From: Erigeron canadensis | Lineage: Eukaryota; Streptophyta; Magnoliopsida; Asterales; Asteraceae | Reading direction: 5' to 3' | Assembly (NCBI RefSeq): GCF_010389155.1 | Contig: NC_057766.1 | Span: 43,286,463-43,350,462, forward strand | Length of the DNA stretch: 64,000 bases | Shown here: piece by piece, positions 37,481 through 49,539 of the stretch | Numbering within the stretch: position 1 is the first letter of the stretch | How the letters are laid out: every line of letters begins with the position of its first letter | Position numbers and translations under genes: made by a program | Notes under the pieces: generated by a model | Database searches by the model: none | What the model was told of the DNA's origin: nothing | The model's input: only the letters and a program-made list of their open reading frames with translations

Positions 37481-39216
37481 TGTTTGATAAATTTTTTTTT
37501 CCAAAACTTGTTTGACAAAACACCCTTGAAATACGTCCGTTTCGAAATTTTTTTCCTTAAGGTCCCCGAAAGAGAGTGGGCCTATCACCTTTTCAAGTAT
37601 AATACCAAAATTAATTCCTTGTTGATCCAAGTTAAAGTGATGCCCAGTAATGGATTCTAACTTGTCAAGCTTGATGGTCTGAAACGAGATATATACTGTA
37701 CGTAATTGATTGTGAATAAATTTATCAATCATATATTATGTCCTTTATATACTAACAAACCTGGTTAGCTAAATATCTAAAATATGAACCAATTTTTTGG
37801 AGGATTGGCAGGTTGATATGGACACTGGCTGCTTCAATGAAACTCCCAAATCGAGAAATGCCCACAACCTCAATCAGTGAAAACTCAACGAGCTGTTTTG
37901 AAGGAACGAATCCTATATTCAATGGGTTATCAGATAAGCCCTGTCCAACCATGGGCTGGTCCAAAACCACTTGGATCCCATGGGCCTTTAAATGCTCCGA
38001 CGGCCCAATACCACTCAACATCAACAACTGTGGGCTCCCAAGTGTCCCTGCTGATATTATTACTTCATTTGCCATCGAGTCTTCACTCAAAAATGCGTGG
38101 TGTTTTTTGCCATACATATCCTTGTACAACACTCCTTGAGCTCTCACTTCTAGTCCTGTCCCATTAAAGATACATGTTTTAAGTTTAACAACAGTAGTTA
38201 TATTCAACTCCATATATATAAAGTTATAGAACATTTAATCTATTAAATACGGAGTATTTTATATGTGGTGACAACTTTATAAATAAACTTGATGATTATG
38301 TCAATTTTTTAAGCTATAAAAGAGCAATCAGTAGTCAAGCCATCAATTTAAAAATTAATAGATCATGATCTATTCTTACGTACGTACCATCGGTTTTAAA
38401 TAAAATTTTGTGCACCGTAGCATTTAAGTAAACAACAATGTTGCTCGGATCAGCATACTCGAGTAAATCCGCGGCCGTGTGTCTCCTCCGGTTGAGATCA
38501 AAAATGCTTCCGCCAACTTTAGTTCCATATAGATGGTCATAAGTAAATCCATTATCGGGCAACACTCCAGCCTCCAACAGCCCTTCTTTAATCGCGGACT
38601 GCCATTCCAATACCTTTGGCTCAAACGCAACTTTCTTCTCCGCCCAGTCATAAGACTCTTCCACTAGAATCGGGTCCCACCCTGCTTGGTCAACATATGC
38701 AGGGCTCGCCCTGGTGAAAAATCTTGCATTTATAGCAGATCCACCACCCAGAACGCGAGCCCTTTGGTTGAGCACCCCATCCGTGGACACAAATGTCTGA
38801 GATGGTGAGGTGGGACCAAGGTTAGCAAGTGTTTCAAAGAAGCCATATATGGTGTTGACGGAGGGGATTCCATACGGCAAGTCACCTCTCTCGAGCACTA
38901 AAACTTTTGCGCCTTGTGAAAGTGTGGCAGCCAATGCACATCCAGAAGTCCCACCCCCGATTACTATGTAGTCATAGGATGCCTCCAACGGAGCTTGGGT
39001 GGCACCTTTTGCAAATGTGCTATATGGAGCTATACGTAAAACAACTAGTAATCCATATATAATAAGGTGTACGTTTTAATACTACTTAACGAATTATTCA
39101 ATGAATATTGTGTTACCTTTTTCGGACAATGAAGAAGAAGCAAAAAGGACGATAATGGTAATGAATGCATGAAAACCAATAATGGTGGACTGCCGTGTGA
39201 AGGAAGTGTGATCCAT

Positions 39217-39641
39217 TGTGAAAATTAGTTCAAATGAAAAGGGAAAGGAAATGAAGGGAAATTCAAATGTGGATGAACAACCAATTGGATCATACTATAC
39301 ATGTGTTTGCAAACATTATAGCCTTAATTCATTATACTTTGAGTATGTTTTCGATCCCTACAATATATAAATGACGAATTAAAGTTTCACACTAAGTACC
39401 TAACTTATCAATTACAGACTCGGAAGCAATTACAAAATCGGCGGCAATTACAAATTCGAAAACTTAACTAAATAAATTACAAGTTTGAAAACTTAACTTT
39501 ATCAATTATAGTTTAAGAGCCTAACTTGATTGAGTGTTTTAATAGTTTAGACGTTGCACTTACAAACCTAACTTAAGTAAACGTATTTGATATGATTGTA
39601 ACACACTAATAAAAATAAATAAAAAAATTCAAGTTTACGTA
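39217..39641. other. Upstream region of the split GMC gene
   Basis: AT-rich promoter side. A short unit (ACAATTCGAAAACTTAACT-like) is repeated near 39410-39500. No gene seen. Confidence 0.4.
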
Positions 39642-39699
39642 CACTACAAAAAAAATCCCCTTTAGTGGCACACACTTTCAGTGACATATATTTATGCGC

Positions 39700-40062
39700 C
39701 ACTATATGGTGGTCTTTAGTGACATTTATATATGTGTCACTAAATAATGGATGTATTAGTGGCACTTAAGAATTGTGTCACTAAAGAATAGATGTATTAG
39801 TGGCACTTAAGAATTGTGTCACTAAAGAATGGATGTATTAGTGGCACTTACGAATTGTGTCACTAAAGAATGGAGGTATTAGTGACACTTAAAAATTGTG
39901 TTATTAAATAATGGATGTATTTGTGGCACTTAAAAATTGTGTTACTAAAAAATGAATGTATTAGTGGCACTTAAAAATTGTGTTATTAAAGAATGGATGT
40001 ATTAGTGGCACTTAAAAATTGCGTTACTAAAAGATGAATGTATTAGTGGCACTTAAAAGTTA
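39700..40062 (+). repeat. 41-bp subterminal tandem array of the CACTA
   Basis: About eight units of about 41 bp, each with ATGGATGTATTAGTGGCACT followed by TAAGAATTGTGTCACTAAAGA and slowly diverging towards the right. These are repeated subterminal motifs of the element. Confidence 0.85.
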
Positions 40063-40119
40063 TATAAGTATGTGCAAGGTATTTACTTACTTTCAGAATG
40101 TCTTGTATATATTAGTCAT

Positions 40120-42208
40120 TGAAACGCCTCGACTCAATTTATGAACATAAAAGAAAAGAAACGCAAATTAGTTAAATTATACTTAGAAAAAATACGGCCA
40201 ATTTTCGCCAAAATTCAAAGTTCTCAAATTTGAAAAATGACAAATTGAACCTTCTTAGAATGTTAATATAAGTCTATTATATGAGTTTCAGGTCCCGGAA
40301 AGATCAAACGAAGCCTCGGTAAAAAAGTGTAAAAATTACACAGGAGCACGGCTCTTGTGTCCTGCAGAGGCCGTCCACAAGAGCCGTCCTCTGCACAAAG
40401 GCCGAACTCTTCAGGTTTCGTACTTTTGATACATTGAACAACTTTCGACCCCTTTTTCTCAAAACCGAGCTTCCGACAACTGATTAGCAACTTAGTTTTG
40501 ACATAAATCAACTAACACTACATTTCCAAAAGTCTCCATACCATCCATTTATACAAACCAAGTTTCTACAAGTAAACGGGTCATCTTACCCATTTTGACA
40601 CAATTTTCGCCAAAAGTGCAACTTTACATCTTTTCTAAAAAGCTTTACACCTGATCTTTTACATAATATAACAAAATATGACCATCAACCCAAAATGTAC
40701 CAAGAGCCAAAAGGAGAGGGATAACTAAGCCTCTAAACCCAAAAGCTTGTCATTCATCCATGAATGACCTAAATACCTTCAAATCTTGCAAATCTTTACT
40801 TCAACCACTTCAAGCTCTAAATCAACACTTTCAAATCAACAATCCTAGTTCCCTCTTCCGGAACTACCTATAAAAAGGGTAAACAACTAAAATATAAGCA
40901 AAGGCTTAGTGAATATACTTGCATACATTTACGATTACGAAGGAGGGCAAGTACAAGGACTATTACATGTAACCTATGGCATCGTCATGACACATTTACA
41001 TGTTCACCTTGCACACTAACAACACATATATGGATCCATATAAGCCAATCAATTACCACACATGGACTAACAACTTCAACATGGTGGTCTTTCCACACAT
41101 GGACAAATAACTTCAACATGGTGGTCTTTCCACACATGGATAAATAACTTCAACATGGTGGTTTTTCCACACATGGACAAATAACTTCAACATGGTGGTC
41201 TTTTCACACATGGACAAATAACTTCATCATGGTGGTCTATCCACACATGGACAAATACTTCAACATGGTGGTCAATTGACCCAACATAAACATAAAGGTA
41301 TGCAAATATACTCACCTCCTCCGCAACAAAGACAATAACGCTAAACGAACAAGCACAAGCAAGATACAACCTATGATCATATCGTAAAAATGCATAAGCT
41401 TACATTCACAACTATGACTAGCTCAACCTAGTTATACTCAATCACTAGCCTTTCTAGACCCAAAACCCAACCCATTTGTCATTGAGTTTCATTTTCTTTA
41501 ACAAACACACTAGGTAGTTCAACCTACCATTTTCATCAATAATTCCATAACTAGTCAAAACTCATCTTTTCTCAAGAACTAAAATTTATCACATGCACTC
41601 ATTATTTTCATAAACAACATATCATATAACTCAATGACAACTAGGTTAACTAAGGAATTGGGAAAAATTAATCATAATTCAATTTCTAGCAAAACCCCCA
41701 ATTTGGTTCCTTCATGAACCCTAAATTCAAAAGAAAGATAAAGCTAATTTGGGGAATTACCTTACCTCAACAAGAAAGACAATTACTTGGGGTTTTAGAT
41801 TCACAATTCCTTCCTCCTTTTTCTCCCAATTTTCAGCCACCACCACTAAACCTACAAACCCTAGCTTTGAATTCTTGAATAAAGATTACTTGATGGTGAT
41901 GATTAATATGATTGTTCTTATCCTTGAATTGAAGGAATTTAGCATGATTTTGAAAATGAAATGAAAGAGGATTGCATGTAGAATGAAAGAGAGCCAAAGT
42001 GGAAGTGTGAGTCAAAGGAAAAGGTGGCTGGCACCCTCCTGGCTTGCCACGCCCCATATGAATTTTTGGTATTAAAATACCTGTTATTCGCTAAAGTTCC
42101 AACTAAATTAACCCCATATTGAAAAATAAAATACTAGGAATTTAATTTAATGCCAAAACTATAAAAAGAGGTCAATTTCTTTTACCTTAAAATATTTGGG
42201 GTGTTACA
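40120..42208 (-). mobile_element. Solo LTR, Gypsy-type, copy B
   Basis: Same family and orientation as copy A at 14088-16109. The minus strand begins TGTAACACCCC and the plus-strand left end is TGAAACGCC, giving TG...CA. Perfect 5-bp target duplications GTCAT at 40115-40119 and 42209-42213. It is 2,089 bp, with no internal domain, and sits inside the CACTA-like element. Confidence 0.85.
41062..41273 (+). repeat. 37-bp minisatellite inside solo LTR B
   Basis: Five to six units built of CACACATGGACAAATAACTT plus CAACATGGTGGTCTTTC, period 37 bp. Copy A has an unrelated array at the equivalent LTR position. Confidence 0.85.
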
Positions 42209-43906
42209 GTCATTAATTATGATAATTATTTACAACATTAGAGATGATAAAAATTAAATCCGGATGCATCATGATTGACTATAAACTTTAACAAACTATA
42301 TAAAACTTATATATTAAAAACGTAAATGCATAATTGCCCGTTGATTAAGTAAATATATAATAATTGAATATAACTCTTGCAAGTTGTAAGTGTTGAAGGT
42401 CATCATTTCTATTTATTTTATAAAAATACTACTGGTTGTTTATCTAATACATAGAAATAGTCTAAGACTATAAAGTGTTAGATTTTTAAAAAAACGCCTA
42501 CATAAAACCCTCTAATCTCTTTCTCTCTAGCCGGCTGCCCCTCTTCTTTCTCTCTCTAAAACTTTTCTTCTTTTTCATCTTTTGTTCAAGATTTGGTAAG
42601 GATCTTTTAGATCTATGAAAATAAGCAAATGTTTAACACAAATCTATATAAAAAACGTATTGTATATGTATATATGTATTCAGATTTATTGATTTAAAAG
42701 AGGAACAGCATGGATTTCAATAAATTTATAAGAAACCGAAATATCTATGGTGTTAATCATTGGATCGGGTTGGTTATGGGTAAGATCTGTTCGGTTTTTT
42801 GGGTTAATCAACAAAACCTTCATCTTTTTCTTCTTTTCAAGATCTTGGTAAGTAATATCTAAGGTGATTTCGGTGTTAGATCTGCGTTAGATCTGGTGCG
42901 ATTTCGGTCAAATTGAGATCGAAAAGGTGGTTGTTTGTTTGTTTCTTGTAATAGATCGAAAATGTGGTTTTTTTAGTATAATGTTTCTTTTTCATTTTTT
43001 GTTTCTTTGTGTTACAGATTATAGATTTTCATGCAGAAAGAAGGTAATTCTTTATAAAAAAAATTCTTTTTTTTATCTTGTAATTAGTTTATATAATATG
43101 ATATTTTGTTCATAGTTTTTGATATAAATCTGCTCCATATTTTAATTTTGTTTCAGATCTGCATAGTCGATTATAAAGTTCACATTGAAGAAAAAGATTC
43201 GAAGATGATGTTTTCTTGATGATGTTGTAATTTGTAAATGAGATTTAGATTTCTAAATTAAAGTTAATGTATAAATAAATTATTATTATATGTATCTGAT
43301 TTTTTATTGGTTGAATATTATTATTTTTGTGATTTATTTCAGTTAAATTTTGTAAATGATGTATATTTCTTGATTTATTTTTTTAATTTTATTTGTTTAT
43401 TTAGTTTTAGAAAATAAATATAGTGTATATAATACAAAAATATAAAATATACGTAAATATATTTATTATATTGATATTATAATTAAAAAGCATAAAATAA
43501 TTATATTTATAATTAAAAATAAATTTAATTTTTTATAAATTTTCTTTTAAGCAATTAAGGTGTAGTGAGTAGTGACACAAATAGAAAGCATCACTAAAAC
43601 TAAAAGTCTATAGTGACATACAAAGAAGTGTCATTAATAACCAAAAAAGATTTAGTGACAGGCTGGAAAGTGCCACTAAAACCTTTTAGCAGCGTTCTTA
43701 GTGACTTTTTTTTTCTGCCACCCATTACCTATATGCACTTTAGTGGCACTTATGTGATATTTAGTGACATTTTTTGTGTGTCACTAAATGATATTTTTTT
43801 AGCGGTATTTAGCTATAAGCATATATTAATCATAGCTAATATACTTATAAAAGTTAAATTTTCATATTTGATACTATGGTAAGTGGATAGGATTCATTTT
43901 GTAGTG

Positions 43907-44828
43907 CAAATAATTAAAGGCAGTATTCCCTCTTATATATAACCTAAATAGAATCATGAAATTCTCTTTCAAGAAAACATAATAGTCTACATAGAGTCAT
44001 GAAATTATTTCCAAGAAAACATTCTTAGTTCACTTCCGATAAATTAAGTTATTGGTAAAATTTTATAAAATTTTAACAAGATAGTAACTTTATGAAACTG
44101 GTACGGGAAGACCAACGTACTTTCTCATTTGTACACGATTGTCCATTATATTTTTTTTATTAATGAGGTTTACCCACAAACTTTTTTTTTTGTACTTGGC
44201 TAAACCATAGTTGACCCATTTACCGGTTATAGTCGGTTAATGAAGTTGACAATCTTTGGATGACTAATGTACTTTTCTTTTGGTACATGATTGACCATTG
44301 AACTTTTTTAACCGATGTGTATTACTAACAAACTCTTAATATTTATACATGGTTGACCAAAATCTTCAAAACTGATTCTTTCTCATACTCAAATCTTCAA
44401 AACTGTTTCTTTCTCAAAAAAAAAAAAAAACCCAGAACTTTTAATTAAAAAAAAAAAGATTTTTTTGAATTTTTTTTAATGTTTATATAACTAAAAATAA
44501 CATTCACCAAAATTTACTTAAACAAAAGCTATTCACCGAAAGAAATAACTTTATTACGAGTAGTATGTAGCTATTCACCAAAAGCAATTAAAGTTTTTTA
44601 GTCTGTACCTATTTTTAGTTGTAAGAACTCGAAAAAGAAAGCTAAAACTGTTATGAGTAAATCTTAAAGCAATTAAATTAATTAGAAACGTAATTAAATA
44701 CCTCCACATGAACAAATATATGAAATACATACCACAGTCTCAACCCCAAAAAAGAAATGTAAAGAAATATAAATAAGAAAACGAGTGCTTCATATATAAT
44801 CAATTAAGAGAATAACATTTTTTTTTCT
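43907..44828. other. Intergenic, 3' side of the intact GMC gene
   Basis: AT-rich with poly-A runs. A unit containing TTTGGTACATGATTGACCATT and related TTTGTACACGATTGTCCATT is repeated three to four times between 44120 and 44350. No gene seen. Confidence 0.4.
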
Positions 44829-47120
44829 CTACATCTTTCCGAATGCCGATCTTTGTGCTATCATTTGTAAGCCCATATACCTAACAAAAACAAGAAGAAA
44901 AAGAAGAAGATAGATTAATTATAGGTCATAGTCTGCTTGATTCTTTCTATTTAGTTAAAAAAGTTTTTTTTTCCCTCTTTTTCTGCAGTAGTACAATCTA
45001 TGTACGTAAACTTTTATTAAATTGGTATGGTTACCTTCCGAGCATCATCATAGTAGCTTGCGGATTTGTTCCTGGAGAATTCAGTAGAGTTGAACTATCA
45101 ATTACACGCAACGCATCCACACTGATAACTTTATAGTTACGATCAATAACTTTATCGACTTGACATCCTCCATGGTAATGCCATATAGACATCACCGTGT
45201 CTTTGCAAAAGTTTTCTAAATCATAAGCGGCATTGACATGTCTAGGTCTCAAGTTGAGAGGTAGTGCAACGATCAAAGCCAACAACTCTCTAACCGAGAT
45301 TGAAGGATCTCGGAACTTTGACAATGCTTTTGATTCCAACACCTTCACAATCATTTCCATACCTTGAATACATCTTTGGAGGTCTCTAGGGTCGTTAAAA
45401 TAGTTAAATGTAACCTTAGGATTATGACTAGGATTGTTCGTCTCAAGCTTAAGATCTCCAAAAGAGAGTGGGCCCATCACCTTTTCGAGTATGATCCCGG
45501 CATTAAGTCCTTGTAGATCCAAGTTAAAGCGATGCCCAATAATGGATTTTATCTTGTTAAGCTTGGTGGTCTAAAACAAATAAATATATAAGTGATTGTC
45601 AATAAATCTAGCATTCATATAATTCTAAGTATGGAAATAGTAACATATACCTGGTTAGCTAAATGTCTATCATAATATGAACCGATTTTTTGAAGTAATG
45701 GCAAGTTAATATGGGTACTGGCAGATTCAATGAAGCTCCCGAATCGGGTAATGCCCACAACCTCAATCAGTGAAACCTCTACGGGCTGTTTAGAAGGAAC
45801 GAGTACTAGATTCATTGGGTTATCAGATAAGCCCTGTCCAACCATGGGCTGGTCCAAAACAACTTCGATCCCATGGCTCTTTAGATGCTCGGAAGGCCCA
45901 ATACCACTCAACATCAACAACTGTGGGCTCCCAAGTGTCCCTGCTGATAATATAATTTCATTCATCATCGAGCCTTCATTCAGAAATGCCTTGTGTTTTT
46001 TGCCATCCATATCCTCGTACAACACTCCTTGAGCTCTTCGGACTAGTCCTGTCCCACAGAATTGAAGTTACATGTTTTAAAACAACCGTTTTACTTTACT
46101 CCATATAAAGTTATATACGATCGAGTAACTATTAAATTATTTGTTATGTGAATGTAAATAAATAATACTATATGCATGTTACCATCCGTTTTGAATAAAC
46201 CGTTTTACTCTACTCCATATAAAGTTATATACGATCGAGTAACTATTAAATTATTTGTTATGTGAATGTAAAGAAATAATACTATATGTTACCATCCGTT
46301 TTGAATAAAATTTGGTGCACCGTAGCGTTTAAGTAAATAGTAATGTTGCTCGGGTCAGCATACTCAAGTAAATCCGCGGCCGTGTGTCTCCTCCCATTCA
46401 CATCAAAAATGCTACCTCCCACTTTGGTCCCATATAGATGGTCAAAAGTAAAGCCATTATCGGGCAACACTCCGGCCTCTAACAATCCGTCTTTAACCGC
46501 GGCCTGCCATGCCATAACTTTTGGTTTAAATGCAACTTTCTTCTCCACCCACTCGTAAGACTCTTTCACAAGTTTCGGGTCCCACCCTGCTTGGTTAACA
46601 AAGTCTGGACTCGCCCTGGTGAAAAAGCCCGCGTTCAAGGCAGATCCACCACCCAGAACGCGAGCCCTTTGGTTGACCACCCCGTCTGTGGACACAAACG
46701 TCTGAGAAGCTGAGGTGGGACCAAGGTTAGCAAGTGTGTCTAGGAAGCCGTATATGGTGTTAACGGAGGGGATTCCATAGGGCAAGTCACCTCTTTCGAG
46801 TACTAAAACTTTTGCGCTTTGTGAAAGTGTGGCAGCCAATGCACATCCAGAAGTCCCACCCCCGATTACTATGTAGTCATAGGATGTCTCCAACGGAGCT
46901 TGGATGGCGCTTTTCGCAAATGTGGTATATGGAGCTGTAAAACACAAATAGTTATCAATATATAAAGATGACGTGTTAATACCTACGTAACGAATTCTAT
47001 GAATATTGTGTTGTGGTTACCTTTTTCGGACGTTGAAGGGGAAGCGAAAAGGAAGATGGTCGTAAGCAATGCATGAAAAACAGAGGTGGATCGTCGAGTG
47101 AAGGAAGTGTGATGGTCCAT
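44829..47120 (-). CDS. GMC oxidoreductase, (R)-mandelonitrile-lyase-like / HOTHEAD family
   Basis: Five exons on the minus strand: 47120-47021, 46934-46293, 46048-45651, 45570-45035 and 44880-44829, all GT-AG, giving 575 aa. Residues 1 to about 31 are a signal peptide ([17 protein letters not shown]), so the protein enters the secretory pathway. The FAD Rossmann motif is GGGTSG at 58-63. Other GMC blocks are [29 protein letters not shown] and [16 protein letters not shown]. The C-terminal WHYHGGC (H511, H513) holds the probable catalytic His, with N549 in GTNPQAT. The family includes HOTHEAD and Prunus hydroxynitrile lyases, which cleave mandelonitrile. Closest by memory is Arabidopsis At1g73050, whose substrate is unsettled, so cyanogenic activity should not be assumed. 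The start gives a signal peptide identical in layout to the paralogue at 39216. Confidence 0.92.
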
Positions 47121-47204
47121 GGTGATCGAGAATTCTGAAATGAGAATATGTTAATATTATTTATTAGTGTTGAAAAGCTAGAGAAAGGGAATTAAGAGGA
47201 GGAC

Positions 47205-47212
47205 GTATATAT
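47205..47212 (-). promoter_or_regulatory. TATA box of the intact GMC gene
   Basis: Minus strand reads ACATATATACGTCC about 85-92 bp upstream of the ATG at 47120. Confidence 0.45.
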
Positions 47213-47779
47213 GTTGACTATGGGGGGAAAAAGTGGATGAACAACCAAGGATCTTAAATGGTGTTTATAAACAATATTGCCTTGATACATTCTAGTAAGT
47301 GACGACACACTTACCACCTTCCCCTTAAATTATTCCATGCCATTTATGCTAACTAATTAATTAAAACTCACCTCTACTCTTTTTCTTTTTTAATTAAGTT
47401 ATCTAGCAATTAGATGCTAGAATAGTAACAGAAGGTATACATAGTAATAGATAATTAGATACAAATACATAAACAAATGAAAATTAATATAACGGAACAA
47501 TTTAACCAGCTAGGGGATTATTTCGCCATTCTAACCAACTAGTTTTGTAATCTTTTACCACGGTTGGAAATCCAATTGAATGAGAGAATTGAAAAACAAT
47601 TTGTCAAATACGTTTTTGGGTTTTGAGTTCTTAATTATTTGAATACAAGCTAGCTCTATTTTGATCGATTCTTCCAAAATGACACAAAGTGTTGTTAGAA
47701 TCACCATGTCCAGTTGAGTCTTCTTGTTCTAGGAAGTGTTATTAGCCCATTTGATCGAAGATTTCACATTCTCAGAAGT

Positions 47780-48014
47780 AGTCGTGCCTAAAAGCAATAA
47801 CCAACCCGACCCAACCCGAACCGGTTTTGGTCAACGGAATTAAAAACCAGATTTGACCAAACCCGGACCAGTTTTGTTCAAAGGTTGACCGTTCTTTTCA
47901 GGTTTTTTTTCCCCAAAAACCGAAACCAGTTTCGTCAAACTTGGTTTTGATCGGGTTCGTTTGTTTGTTTCTTCCGTCTAGGTTTGAAAAAAAATCGGGT
48001 TTTTGGCCACCTCT
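47780..48014. mobile_element. hAT-type MITE
   Basis: Left end AGTCGTGCC, right end GGCCACCTCT, with the subterminal AACCCGAACCGGTTTTGG type motifs of hAT MITEs in both orientations. Flanks TCAGAAGT and AGAGAAGT match at 6 of 8 positions. Ends approximate. Confidence 0.55.
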
Positions 48015-48429
48015 AGAGAAGTTAGCGGCCACCATTTTTTTACATCCAAGTCCCAACTCCCAAATATCAGTGAAAAGTGATTAGTAGTTTCAATAATGTA
48101 CTACAAGTATCTTTTATAATGAAAAGCAATTTAGCTTTTTCTATTTTTTAGAAAGAAAACAAAAAAGGTTTGGGCACATAACTAAAATGTCTTATATTTT
48201 TATTCTCTATCTTAAATATCTATTTAAAATATCTTGATACACTTATGAGGCTATAATACCTTAGATTAAATTAATTATTAAATCTACCCTTTAACTACAA
48301 CTAAAATTTTGTTAATGACAGCTCTTAGGGATGTCAATATTAATTAATTTGATGCATCAAAATTTGTACTTTATTTTGTGAAAATTCAAGAGACGGTTAT
48401 TGATATAAAGTACACTACTAGAAAATCTG

Positions 48430-49195
48430 TGTATACCCACGGATTTTCCCACGGCAAGAAATCCGTGGGAAATTTTCCCACGGATTACCCACCGAATAGA
48501 GTTGAATTTATAGAATCAAGTTATTTTTATATTTTTTAACGGATTTCCCACGGAATACCCACTAAACAAATATCCGTGAGAAGTAAAAAAGTATTCAAAG
48601 TATTTCCCACAAATATGAAGTCGTGGGAATTTCACTTATTAAATATTTTCTAACTTCCGTGGGTAATCCGTGAAAAATATTTCCCACAAATTACCCACTG
48701 ATTACCTACAGATGAAAAATATTCATGGGAAATCCGTGGGAAATTACATAAAAATTTTTTTCCATATTCGTGGGAAATCTGAGGGAAGAAATTACCCACG
48801 GATTACCTCACAGATATATCTTAACCGCGGGAAAAATCTGTGGGAAATATTTTTCAAAAATATGTTTAGGTAATCTATGATAATCGATGGGAACGATTTT
48901 CCCACGGATTTCCTGTAGATTATTTGTTTCCGTGGGTAATTTGTGGGAATTCCATTGAAATTGTTTTTACAAAATTTTCTAGGATAGTCTGTGGGTAATC
49001 CGTGGGAAGTATTTCCCACAGATTTCCACGGATTATATAAGATGGTGGGAAATCCGTGGAAATTCCATGGAAGGTTTTTTTTCAAAAAAACCTTTTAGGC
49101 AATCCATGGGTAATTCGTGGGAAAGATTTCCACGAATTTCCCATAGATTATATGATTCCGTGGGTAATCCGGGGAAATCCTTGGGAAAATTGTGA
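48430..49195. repeat. Left subterminal repeats of the CACTA
   Basis: More than 20 copies of TCCGTGGGAA/TTCCCACGGA-type words in both orientations, often as pairs such as AATCCGTGGGAAATTTTCCC. Probable transposase-binding array. Confidence 0.8.
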
Positions 49196-49539
49196 CAAAT
49201 TCATAAAAGTTATCGTTTTGTGTGTGTATATAGTGTATGTATCGATATACATTATATGTAAGTACGTATATGTAATTCCTAAACATACACGTACATACAT
49301 AGCATTTTATATGTATCGTTTATATATGTATGTACGTATAATGCATGTATATGTACATATAGATCTATTTAAGACTGCACATCTATCCATAAAACACGTA
49401 CATGTTATACATAAGTATATATATCATTAGTACACACAACATACCTACCTCTCATACATACTTATATATACGTACAATACCTACATATCTCACATATATA
49501 CCTACATACATACATAGACGATATATAATATTCAATTAC

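Larger units (their letters stand above)
33806..37555 (-). mobile_element. MULE inserted in the GMC gene
   Basis: 3,750 bp with TIRs of roughly 150 bp (left starts GAAAATTTTTTCGAAACGG, right is the near-identical inverse) and perfect 9-bp target duplications CTTAAGGTC (33797-33805 and 37556-37564). Encodes a MuDR-type transposase on the minus strand. Subterminal regions carry repeated CCGGTATTTCAAATACCGG palindromes. High TIR identity and perfect duplications point to a young insertion. Confidence 0.92.
33130..39216 (-). pseudogene. GMC oxidoreductase (mandelonitrile-lyase-like), split by a MULE
   Basis: A tandem paralogue of the intact gene at 44829-47120 with the same exon plan: exon 1 39216-39117 (signal peptide), exon 2 39029-38388 (FAD motif [14 protein letters not shown]), exon 3 38155-37761, exon 4 in two pieces 37678-37556 and 33796-33384, and exon 5 from 33185. 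Exon 4 is interrupted after codons GDLK by a 3,750-bp MULE and its 9-bp target duplication CTTAAGGTC. The two pieces sum to 536 nt, exactly the length of exon 4 in the intact paralogue. Translation running into the element stops about 30 codons later. Independently, exon 5 carries about 4 extra bases (TTAA near 33166-33171) that shift the frame past the conserved stop at 33130. The other exons are open and conserve catalytic blocks such as WHYHGGC, so inactivation looks recent. Confidence 0.9.
39642..43906. mobile_element. CACTA-like element interrupted by a solo LTR
   Basis: Ends CACTACAAAA (39642) and TTTTGTAGTG (43906). Subterminal regions on both sides carry TTAGTGGCAC/AGTGACA...TGTCACTAAA motifs in direct and inverted orientation (39660-40062 and 43565-43800), the CACTA hallmark. 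No transposase found. Excluding the nested LTR it is about 2.2 kb. The flanking 3-mers (GTA and CAA) do not match, so a target duplication is not confirmed. The internal region at 42500-43200 has an exon-like CT-rich leader but no long frame. Confidence 0.65.

Noticed and set aside
39700..40062. Regularly spaced repeats resembling a CRISPR array
   Set aside because: Units are contiguous 41-bp tandem repeats inside a CACTA-like element in a plant genome, with no unique spacers.
41062..41273. 37-bp repeated units as a possible satellite or CRISPR
   Set aside because: A short minisatellite wholly within a solo LTR; no spacers and no extension beyond it.
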